From Lineus longissimus (lineage: Eukaryota > Nemertea > Pilidiophora > Heteronemertea > Lineidae): DNA of 64,000 nucleotides. Within the stretch, counting starts at the first letter, position 1. Each line of letters begins with the position of its first letter. The translations under genes and the position numbers were made by a program. Below the pieces are notes generated by a model. The model saw only the letters and a program-made list of their open reading frames with translations, was not told the DNA's origin and made no database searches. Where the stretch lies: assembly GCF_910592395.1 (NCBI RefSeq), contig NC_088323.1, positions 4,962,001 to 5,026,000 of the forward strand, in the 5' to 3' direction. This document shows, piece after piece, positions 46,962-57,055 of this stretch.

Positions 46962-47340
46962 ATCAGGAGGATTGCTTGGTAGCGGTACAGCCAGACACTC
47001 GCGTATCAGTATGCACCTCTTCAGTGCTTATGGTCATGTGGGTACAAATTGACCTGCCATGGTGTGATCAAGATTGGAAAGACTCTCAGATGTGCCTCAT
47101 GATTCTAACGTCTAGATCATGAGAGTTACTTGGTGGGGCGTCAGCCGGTTAGTCACAATGAGAAAGCACCTCGTGAGGCCCTAGAGTTATAAGGGTACAA
47201 ATTGACCTACTCCAATGTCTAAATCATAAGTGTTACTTGGTAGCGGAACAGCTGGATTTTTTCAGTGCTTATGATCACAAGGGTACAAACTGACCTACCA
47301 TGGTCACTCAAAGATTGGACAGACTCTCAGATTAAAAAGC
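46962..47340 (+). repeat. Decayed tandem copies of the terminal coding exon in the 3' UTR
   Basis: GGTACAAATTGACCTGCCAT and GGTGTGATCAAG at 47041-47072 match GGTTACAAACTGACGTGCCG and GGCGTGATCAAG at 46839-46872 in exon 19. GATTCTAACGTCTAGATCA, which spans the true stop, recurs perfectly at 47101-47119. Two further shorter copies follow, at about 47186-47265 (GGGTACAAATTGACCTACTC, ACTTGGTAGCGGAACAGC) and about 47266-47336 (GGGTACAAACTGACCTACCA). Copies carry deletions and are not open. An ATTAAA at 47331-47336 could serve as a poly(A) signal. Confidence 0.85.
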
Positions 47341-47784
47341 TGCAAATATTCCCCAGTGAACAGTTTGCCTACTGAGTCATCAACCAAATTACTCAGTATT
47401 CTGTTTTCAGCTCAGCAAACAAGATGTTTTTGTCATTGCGACCTGCATCATGACATCGTGACTACTGTGATAGGAAAATTGCATTTAATCTTCACGTTGT
47501 TTTGGCTTCATTGCAGTGACAAAACTCTCCTGTTGGCAGGGCACTTTATTCTTGGGGGTTATCTTTTCTTACGTATTGACGAATCTGGATGACTTCGTGC
47601 GGAACTCTTGCCCAAGAGTCGCATCTTTCAAACTAGTTTCAATCCAAGTTTTGTTAGTGATAAAAATGTTGAATCTTTTGAAAAAGATATTGATGTGTAC
47701 ATGTGCATGTAGCTAGCATGTTTTTCCAAATGAGGGTCACACTAATTGATATGTAAGTAAATGTGTGATTCATGGATGTCTTAT

Positions 47785-48085
47785 CATGTAAATCGATCCT
47801 TTTGAATTGTGACTCTGAATCATATGTAAATTCCAGTTAACATACATGTAAATCCCTTTTGAATTGTGACTCTGAATCATATGTAAATTCCAGTTAACAT
47901 ACATGTAAATCCTTTTTGAATTGTGACTCTGAATCATATGTAAATTCCAGTTAACATACATGTAAATCCTTTTTGAATTGTGACTCTGAATCATATGTAA
48001 ATTCCAGTTAACATACATGTAAATCCCTTTTGAATTGTGACTCTGAATCATATGTAAATTCCAGTTAACATACATGTAAATCCGT
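47785..48085. repeat. 57-bp minisatellite, about five copies
   Basis: The unit contains TTTTGAATTGTGACTCTGAA, TCATATGTAAATTCCAGTTA and ACATACATGTAAATCC. Copies are nearly identical. The length, a multiple of three, makes a 109-codon minus-strand ORF of 19-residue repeats, which I take as incidental. Confidence 0.95.
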
Positions 48086-48149
48086 TTTGATTCAATCATG
48101 CATACTTGTCACAATGTAAATTCCATCTATGATATGTGTAAATTCCTTT

Positions 48150-48232
48150 TGAGTGATGAATGTTTATGATATGTAAATTGTTTATGATATGTAAATTATT
48201 TATGATCCTTAAATATTTATGATATGTAAAGT
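48150..48232. repeat. Short A/T-rich tandem repeat
   Basis: TTTATGATATGTAAAT-like units of about 16 bp occur four times directly after the 57-bp array and share its ATATGTAAATT core. They may be a degraded extension of it. Confidence 0.7.
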
Positions 48233-48444
48233 TTTTTGATTCCTGGTATTCATATTCAAAGAGCCCATATTTTCAACATCTAGAGTTCATGGGTAAGCTA
48301 AGGTGGTACAATTATAACTGCTGCAGTGAAAAAATGGCTTTTAGTATACATCAATGCACACATAGGCTATAATTACACCAGGGCTTTAAGTGCACCATCT
48401 TACCTTACTGCAAGCCTGATAATGTTCCCGTATGATATTGGTTG

Positions 48445-48565
48445 TGAGAGGTGTCCAGATTAGAGAGGTCAAATTCAATGGAAACATCCAATATGTGCTA
48501 AAGAAATGTCCTCAATAGAGAGGTTGTCCGGAATAGAGAGTTGTCTGCTATGGGCGGTTTCACTG
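48445..48565 (-). mobile_element. Terminal fragment of a pogo/Tigger-like DNA element
   Basis: On the minus strand the sequence starts CAGTGAAACCGCCC next to TA and continues with repeats of the ACCTCTCTATTGAGGACA type. CAGTG ends next to TA with CCTCTCTAAT..GACACCTCTC blocks are common in pogo-group non-autonomous elements. The other terminus was not found. Related fragments lie near 40193-40225 and 25566-25625. Confidence 0.45.
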
Positions 48566-48779
48566 TATATGGATTGTCATTAGATGTTTACTTCCTTATA
48601 ACATGAAACATGTGAATATTTGATGTTATTTCTACAACCCAGTCATGACGGTGTCAGTATTCCGAGTCATTTAGTCTCTTCCTCATGATTAGTGATAGTT
48701 ATCAGCACATTTTCTCAAGTTTGACCAGTCAAGTGTCTCTTCTGTCTACCTTGTCTTTCATTCATCCTCTTCCTAGTAT

Positions 48780-49170
48780 CAGCCTCATAATCCTGTTGGA
48801 TTTTCCTGGAGGTGTGGAGTCCACTACAGGCTACTGTCCACCTATGTGGAAACTTTTACTTGCCCTGCCCTAGAGGTTATCATTACCGGCATCGTAAACC
48901 TGTATTTTTGCCGGAGGTATGGAGTCCACTGCAGGCTACTGTTCACCTGTATTAGCTGTTTTCCTTGCCTTCACAGAGCCACTTTGGTACAAGGGACCAC
49001 AGCTTTAAGCTTCCTCTGACAGAGCCTCATTAATCAGACCTTATATTGAGCCTCACACTTGTAAAAAGCAAGGAAATTCATTTCCTTGTAATGCCACTTC
49101 GGTTCATCCAGAAATACAACACTGGGTTCTGACCGCGATTACAACTGAGCCGAATAGTGTGATGGATAGC
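48780..49170 (-). mobile_element. SINE-like element, copy 2, next to a second 3' fragment
   Basis: Minus strand: a tRNA-like head with CGCGGTCAGAACCCAGTGTT near 49140, TTGTATTTCTGGATGAACC, AAGGAAATGAATTTCCTTG, CTTAAAGCTGTGGTCCCTTG, ACAGTAGCCTGCAGTGGACT, CCATACCTCCGGC and an end near GATGCCGGTAATGATAACC at 48880. A second copy of the 3' part follows (48780-48880). The block order is shared with 20343-20720 and 45401-45540. Confidence 0.65.
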
Positions 49171-49747
49171 AGAAGTCATATTCAATGATTAGGAAGGCGT
49201 CTAAGAAGGGGAACAGGAAATATTGTAATACTAATTATACTTTTAGACTATACTTAAGAATGTGCCAATTAGTGTAATTCTACATGTTCCCTTTGTTATG
49301 CACAACAAGCACAATTGTATAACTGTATGTATAAACACATGATATTTGCACAATGTCTGCATCAGTTATCTGTAAAGAAATATCTTGTTATATATTATTG
49401 TGTCAAAAGTTTAATGGACCAACTGTACAATATTGTGTCATTATAAATGTGCAGTGGACCTCCTTCGAGTTCGACCTGCTTGAAAGAAGATTGTTTATTT
49501 GTTTGTTATCCTCTACAGTAGCATTGAACTTTTAAATGTACTGCCAAAAATATATAGGATCACGACATAATTTATATATTTTTGGTAAAATCATTGTCAA
49601 GTTTTGTATATTTTATACATATCAGTTGCTTATTGTGTCATTTTATCATGAGTTTGTGAGTTAATCATATGAATTATGTAAATATTACTTCATGAATGGT
49701 AGAGTCACTTCCAGGTATACATGTGTATGTGGAGTTGGGAGTTCCTG

Positions 49748-49903
49748 GGTAGAAGATGGCACTGAGGGACCATCTCAAAATTACTATGAAGACAATGAAG
49801 AGGTGTGTTTCTAAAGGGAGAGTAGGGAAAATCAAATTCAGTGATTTTGGATAGAAGATGGCACTGAGGGACCGTCTCCAAATAACTGTAAAGACAATGA
49901 AGG
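49748..49903. repeat. 102-bp direct repeat, two copies
   Basis: TAGAAGATGGCACTGAGGGA followed by CC(A/G)TCTC and AAGACAATGAAG occurs at 49750 and again at 49852. No coding potential is seen. Confidence 0.85.
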
Positions 49904-50256
49904 GTAATGGGTGGGACATTTGTAATTTTAGACGTTTTTCCCATAATATGGCTCAACTTAGATGGGGGTTCCACCAACTTCCACACCTGGAAAAAGGTCT
50001 CAAAATGTGCACGCGCTATACTGCCCATTTAATAATTGGTGTGTGTGGGGAAACTTTGCTTTTCAATTCAGAGCCAAAATTGTGGTTTATGTGGGAAACC
50101 TTTGCTTTCGAGAGCCAAAATTGTACATTACAAAATTTAGAACATGACTAATAAGAGAATTGAATTCATTTGATGATATTGACATAGTATTGGTGTTGCC
50201 TGTGATCCGACCCAACTGGACAATATCCCATTGCCGCAGCGTCTGTGGTGATCATG

Positions 50257-50262
50257 AATAAA
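50257..50262 (+). terminator. Candidate polyadenylation signal AATAAA
   Basis: It is the first canonical AATAAA I see on the + strand after the stop codon, 3.3 kb downstream, followed by T-rich sequence. A nearer variant signal (ATTAAA, 47331) is an equal alternative. Neither can be confirmed from sequence alone. Confidence 0.25.
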
Positions 50263-53102
50263 AACTATTACTGATAATCATTTGTTATTATTATGACCAC
50301 GCCACCACGTCATGGAGTGGTCAGTATCATATCCCGAGCTTGCCACTGGTGAAAGTCTCATCCACCGTTTGTGATTCCATCAGAGAATCATATCTACTCT
50401 CATTCATGTGGGAAGATGGCTTGTGGCTGTGCTGAATCTGTTTTGACCACAAAACCAAATCATTATTTCTATCAAATTCCCTTAGTTTGATACTGATTAC
50501 TTTCAAAAGGCATGAAAACCAATCAATTCAAGGACCCACAGTGTGAAATTGGCTTAGGCGACAGTGGCACTGTCTCGCGGCAGAACAGGGAACTGAAATC
50601 ATCGTCAAAAACTTTTAGTTCCGCTGTCTACCGCTAGATAGCATCACGTCTTTCACAACTTTGGTCCCCGTCTGGCTGGTGTAACAGGAGTTATAGTCCG
50701 CTGTCTTTCACAATTTGTGACTAGTGTAGCAGGAGGAATAGCCCACGTCTTTCACAACTTGTATCAATCGTCTTTCACAACCAATGTAGCTGGTGTAGCA
50801 GGAGTTATAGTCCCATGTCTTTCACAATTAATTACTGGTGTAGTAGGAGGAATAGCCCACGTCTTTTACAACTCAGGTCCCTGTCGTTCACCACCAGTGT
50901 GGCTGGTGTAGAAGGAGTTATAGTCCCATGTCTTTCACAATTTGTTTCTGGTGAAGCAAGAGCAATAGCCCACGTCTTTCAAAACTTGGGTCCCTGTCGT
51001 TCACAACCATAGTGGCTGGTGTAATAGGAGTTATAGTCCCATGTCTTTCACAATTTATTACTGGTGTAGTAGTAGGAGGAATAGCCCACCTCTTTCACAA
51101 ATTGGATCCCTGTCGTTCACAACCTATTTGGCTGGTGTAACAGGAGTTATAGTCCCATGTCTTTCACAATTTGTTACTAGTGAAGCAGGAGGAATAGCCC
51201 ACGTCTTTCACAACTTGGGTCCCTGTCGTTCACGACCTATTTGGCTGGTATAGAAGGAGTTATAGTCCCTTGTCTTTCACAATTTGTTACTGGTGAAGTG
51301 AAGCAAGAGGAATAGCCCACGTCTTTCACAACTTGGGTCCCTGTCGTTCACAACCAGTGTAGCTGGTGTGGAAGGAGTTATAGCCCCATGTCTCTGAAGT
51401 CCTGTCTTTCACAATTTGTGAATGGTGTAGGAGGACGAATAGCCTGTCCTTCACAACCAGTGTGGCTGGTGTAGAAGGAGTTATAGTCCCTTGTCTATCA
51501 CAATTTGTTTCTGGTGAAGCAAGAGGAATCGCCACGTCTTTCACAACTTGGGTCCCTGTCGTTAACAACCAGTGTGGCTGGTGTAGAAGGAGTTCTAGTC
51601 CCATGTCTTTCACAATCAGTGTGGCTGGTGTAGAAGGAGTTCTAGTCCCAAGTCTTTCACAATTTGTTTCTGGTGAAGCAAGAGGAATAGCCCACGTCTT
51701 TCACAACTTGGGTCCCTGTCGTTCACAACCAGTGTGGCTGGTGTGGAAGGAGTTATAGCCCCATGTCTCTGAAGTCCTGTCTTTCACAATTTGTGAATGG
51801 TGTAGGAGGAGGAATAGCCTGTCCTTCACAACCAGTGTGGCTGGTGTGGAAGGAGTTATAGCCCCTTGTCTCTGAAGTCCTGTGTCTGTCACAATTTATG
51901 AATGGTGTAGTAGGAGGGGTAGTCTGTCCTTCACAATCAGTGTGGCTTGTGTAGAAGGAGTTATAGTCCCATGTCTTTCACAATTTGTTACTGGTGAAGC
52001 AGGAGGATAAGGCCCGTCTTTCACAACTTTGGTCCCTGTTGTTAACAACCAATGTGGCTGGTGTAGAAGGAGTTATAGTCCCTTGTCTTTCACAATTTGT
52101 TACTGGTGAAGCAAGAGGAATAGCCAACGTCTTTCACAACTTGGGTCCCTGTCGTTCACAACCAGTGTGGCTGGTGTGGAAGGAGTTATAGCCCCATGTC
52201 TCTGAAGTCCTGTCTTTCACAATTTGTGAATGGTGTAGGAGGAGGAATAGCCTGTCCTTCACAACCAGTGTGGCTGGTGTGGAAGGAGTTATAGCCCCTT
52301 GTCTCTGAAGTCCTGTGTCTTTCACAATTTATGAATGGTGTAGTAGGAGGAGTAGTCTGTCCTTCACAATCAGTGTGGCTGGTGTAGAAGGAGTTATAGT
52401 CCCATGTCTTTCACAATTTGTTACTGGTGAAGCAGGAGGATAAGGCCCGTCTTTCACAACTTTGGTCCCTGTTGTTAACAACCAGTGTGGCTGGTGTAGA
52501 AGGAGTTATAGCCCCATATCTATGAAGTCCCTTGTCTTTCACAATTTGTTACTGGTGAAGCAAGAGGAATAGCCAACGTCTTTCACAACTTAGGTCCCTG
52601 TCGTTCACAACCAGTGTGGCTGGTGTAGAAGGAGTGATAGCCCCATATCTATGAAGTCCCGTGTCTTTCACAATTTGTGACTGGTGTAGTAGGAGGAATA
52701 GTCTGTCCTTCACAACCGTATGGCTGGTGTAGCAGGAGATTTAGACCCACATCTTTCTTTACTTGGGTCCCAGTCCTTCAAAACCAGTGTGGTCGGTGTA
52801 GCAGATGTTATAGCCCCATGTCTCTGAAGTCCCGTGTCATTCACAATTATGTGACTGGTGTAGTAGGAGGAATAGTCTGTCCTTCACAACCATATGCCTG
52901 ATGTAGCAGGAGATTTAGACCCACATCTTTGAGAACTTTGGTCCCTGTCGTTCACAACCAGTGTGGCTGGTGTAGCAGAAGTTATAGCCCCATATCTATG
53001 AAGTCCCGTGTTTTTCACAATTTGTGACTGGTGTAGTAGGAGGAATAGTCTGTCCTTCACAACCATATGGCTGGTGTAGCAGGAGATTTATAGACCCACA
53101 TC

Positions 53103-56100
53103 TTTGAGAACTTTGGTCCCTGTCGTTCACAACCAGTGTGGCTGGTGTAGAAGGAGTTATAGCCCCATATCTATGAAGTCCCGTGTCTTTCACAATTTGT
53201 GACTGGTGTAGTAGGCGGAATAGTCTGTCCTTCACAACCATATGGCTGGTGTAGTAGGAGATTTAGACCCACATCTTTCTTTACTTGGGTCCCAGTCCTT
53301 CAAAACCAGTGTGGCTGGTGCAGAAGTTATAGCCCCATGTCTATGAAGTCCCGTGTCTTTCACAATTTGTGAATGGTGTAGTAGGAGGAATAGTCTGTCC
53401 TTCACAACCAGTGTGGCTAGTGTGGAAGGAGTTATAACCCCTTGTCTCTGAAGTCCTGTGTCTTTCACAATTTGTGAATGGTGTAGTAGGAGGAATAGTC
53501 TGTCCTTCACAACCAGTGTGGCTGGTGTGGAAGGAGTTATAGCCCCTTGTCTCTGAAGTCCTGTGTCTTTCACAATTTGTGAATGGTGTAGTAGGAGGAA
53601 TAGTCTGTCCTTCACAACCGGTGTGGCTGGTGTGGAAGGAGTTATAGCCCCATGTCTCTGAAGTCCTGTCTTTCACAATTTGTGAATGGTGTAGTAGGAG
53701 GAATAGTCTGTCCGTCACAACCAGTGTGGCTGGTGTGGAAGGAGTTATAGCCCCATGTCTCTGAAGTCCTGTGTCTTTCACAATTTATGAATGGTGAAGT
53801 AGGAGGAACAGTCTGTCCTTCACAATCAGTGTGGCTGGTGTGGAAGGAGTTATAGTCCCATGTCTTTCACAATTTGTTACTGGTGAAGCAGGAGGAATAG
53901 CCCACGTCTTTCACAACTTGGGTCCCTGTCGTTCACAACCAGTGTGGCTGGTGTAGAAGGAGTTATAGTCCCATGTCTTTCACAATTTGTTACTGGTGAA
54001 GCAGGAGGATAAGGCCCATCTTTCACAACTTTGGTCCCTGTTGTTCACAACCAGTGTGGCTGGTGTAGAAGGAGTTATAGTCCCATGTCTTTCACAATTT
54101 GTTACTGGTGAAGCAAGAGGAATAGCCCAGGTCTTTCACAACTTGGGTCCCTGTCGTTCACAACCAGTGTGGCTGGTGTAGAAGGAGTTATAGTCCCATG
54201 TCTTTCACAATTTGTTTCTGGTGAAGCAAGAGGAATAGCCCACGTCTTTCACAACTTTGGTCCCAGTCGTTCACAACCAGTGTGGCTGGTGTAGTAGGAG
54301 TTCTAGTCCCATGTCTTTCACAATCAGTGTGGCTGGTGTAGAAGGAGTTCTAGTCCCATGTCTTTCACAATTTGTTACTGGTGAAGCAAGAGGAATAGCC
54401 CACGTCTTTCACAACTTGTGTCCCTGTCGTTCACAACCAGTGTGTCTGGTGTAGCAGGAGTTCTAGTCCCATGTCCCACAATTAGTGTGGCTGGTGTAGA
54501 AGGAGTTATAGTCCCATGTCTTTCACAATTTGACACTGATGAAGCAAGAGGAATAGCCCACGTCTTTCACAACTTCGGTCCCTGTCGTTCACAACCAGTG
54601 TGGCTGGTGTAGAAGGAGTTATAGCCCCATGTTTATGAAGTCCCGTGTCTTTCACAATTTGTGACTGGTGTAGTAGGAGGAATAGTCTGTCCTTCACAAC
54701 CATATGGCTGGTGTAGCAGGAGATTTATACCCACATCTTTCAGAAATTTGGTCGCTGTCTTTCACAACCAGTGTGGCTGGTGTAGATGGAGTTATAGCCC
54801 CATGTCTCTGAAGTCCTGTGTCTTTCACAATTTATGAATGGTGTAGTAGGAGGAATAGCCTGTCCTTCACAACCAGTGTGGCTGGTGTGGAAGGAGTTAT
54901 AGCCCCTTGTCTCTGAAGTCCTGTGTCTTTCACAATTTATGAATGGTGTAGTAGGAGGAATAGTCTGTCCTTCACAACCATATGGCTGGTGTAGCAGGAG
55001 ATTTAGACCCACATCTTTCTTTACTTGGGTCCCAGTCCTTCAAAACCAGTGTGGCTGGTGTAGCAGAAGTTATAGCCCCATGTCTCTGAAGTCCTGTGTC
55101 TTTCACAATTTGTGAATGGTGTAGTAGGAGGAACAGTCTGTCCTTCACAACCAGTGTGGCTGGTGTGGAAGGAGTTATAGCCCCTTGTCTCTGAAGTCCT
55201 GCCTTTCACAATTTGTGAATGGTGTAGTAGGAGGAATAGTCTGTCGTTCACAACCAGTGTGGCTGGTGTGGAAGGAGTTATAGCCCCATGTCTTTGAAGT
55301 CCTGTGTCTTTCACAATTTGTTACTGGTGAAGCAGGAGGATAAGGCCCCATCTTTCAAAACTTTGGTCCCTGTTGTTCACAACCAATATGGCTGGTGTAG
55401 AAGGAGTTATAGTCTCATGTCTTTCACAATATGTTACTGGTGAAGCAAGAGGAATAGCCCACGTCTTTCACAACTTGGGTCCCTGTCGTTCACAAGTGGC
55501 TGGTGTAGAAGGAGTTATAGTCCCTTGTCTTTCACAACCAGTGTGGCTTGTGTAGAAGGAGTTATAGCCCCATGTCTCTGAAGTCCTGTGTCTTTCACAA
55601 TTTATGAACGGTGTAGTAGGAGGAATAGTCTGTCCTTCACAAGCAGTGGGGCTGGTGTGGAAGGAGTTATAGCCCCTTGTCTCTGAAGTCCTGTGTCTTT
55701 CACAATTTATGAATGGTGTAGTAGGAGGAATAGTCTGTCCTTCACAAGCAGTGTGGCTGGTGTGGAAGGAGTTATAGCCCCATGTCTCTGAAGTCCTGTG
55801 TTTTCCACAATTTGTGACTGGTGTAGTAGGAGGAATAGTCTGTCCTTCACAACCATATGCCTGATGTAGCAGGAGATTTAGACCCACATCTTTCAGAACT
55901 TTGGTCCCTGTCGTTCACAACCAGTGTGGCTGGTGTAGCAGAAGTTATAGCCCCATATCTATGAAGTCCCGTGTTTTCCACAATTTGTGACTGGTGTAGT
56001 AGGAGGAATAGCCTGTCCTTCACAACTATATGCCTGATGTAGCAGGAGATTTAGACCCACATCTTTGAGAACTTTGGTCCCTGTCGTTCACAACCAGTGT

Positions 56101-56991
56101 GGCTGGTGTAGAAGGAGTTATAGCCCCATGTCTCTGAGGTCCTGTGTCTTTCACAATTTTTGAATGGTGTAGTAGGAGGAATAGTCTGTCCTTCACAATC
56201 AGTGTGGCTTGTGTAGAAGGAGTTATAGTCCCTTGTCTATCACAATTTGTTACTGGTGAAGCAGGAGGATAAGGCCCATCTTTCACAACTTTGGTCCCTG
56301 TTGTTCACAACCAATGTGGCTGGTGTAGAAGGAGTTATAGTCCCATGTCTTTCACAATTTGTTTCTGGTGAAGCAAGAGGAATAGCCCACGTCTTTCACA
56401 ACTTGGGTCCCTGTCGTTCACAAGTGGCTGGTGTAGAAGGAGTTATAGTCCCTTGTCTTTCACAACCAGTGTGGCTTGTGTAGAAGGAGTTATAGCCCCA
56501 TGTCTCTGAAGTCCTGTGTCTTTCACAATTTATGAACGGTGTAGTAGGAGGAATAGTCTGTCCTTCACAAGCAGTGGGGCTGGTGTGGAAGGAGTTATAG
56601 CCCCTTGTCTCTGAAGTCCTGTGTCTTTCACAATTTATGAATGGTGTAGTAGGAGGAATAGTCTGTCCTTCACAAGCAGTGTGGCTGGTGTGGAAGGAGT
56701 TATAGCCCCATGTCTCTGAAGTCCTGTGTTTTCCACAATTTGTGACTGGTGTAGTAGGAGGAATAGTCTGTCCTTCACAACCATATGCCTGATGTAGCAG
56801 GAGATTTAGACCCACATCTTTCAGAACTTTGGTCCCTGTCGTTCACAACCAGTGTGGCTGGTGTAGCAGAAGTTATAGCCCCATATCTATGAAGTCCCGT
56901 GTTTTCCACAATTTGTGACTGGTGTAGTAGGAGGAATAGCCTGTCCTTCACAACTATATGCCTGATGTAGCAGGAAATTTAGACCCACATC
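53103..56991. repeat. 3889-bp higher-order block, copy A
   Basis: Sequence from about 53103 recurs from about 56992 with very few differences over nearly 4 kb (matching landmarks 53341/57230, 54257/58146, 55373/59262, 56247/60136, all 3889 bp apart). The block contains its own 928-bp internal duplication. Confidence 0.9.
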
Positions 56992-57055
56992 TTTGAGAAC
57001 TTTGGTCCCTGTCGTTCACAACCAGTGTGGCTGGTGTGGAAGGAGTTATAGCCCC
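55400..57055. repeat. 928-bp tandem duplication inside block A
   Basis: The segment from about 55430 to about 56127 recurs at about 56358-57055 (landmark 55468/56396). Corresponding pairs 59357/60285 and 59915/60843 show the same 928-bp spacing in block B, so the internal duplication came before the 3889-bp block duplication. Confidence 0.85.

Larger units (their letters stand above)
49170..50647. other. 3' flank without recognisable gene
   Basis: Apart from the 102-bp repeat this looks like unique A/T-rich sequence. Only short ORFs without known motifs are present. It may include the distal 3' UTR of the cyclase. Confidence 0.5.
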
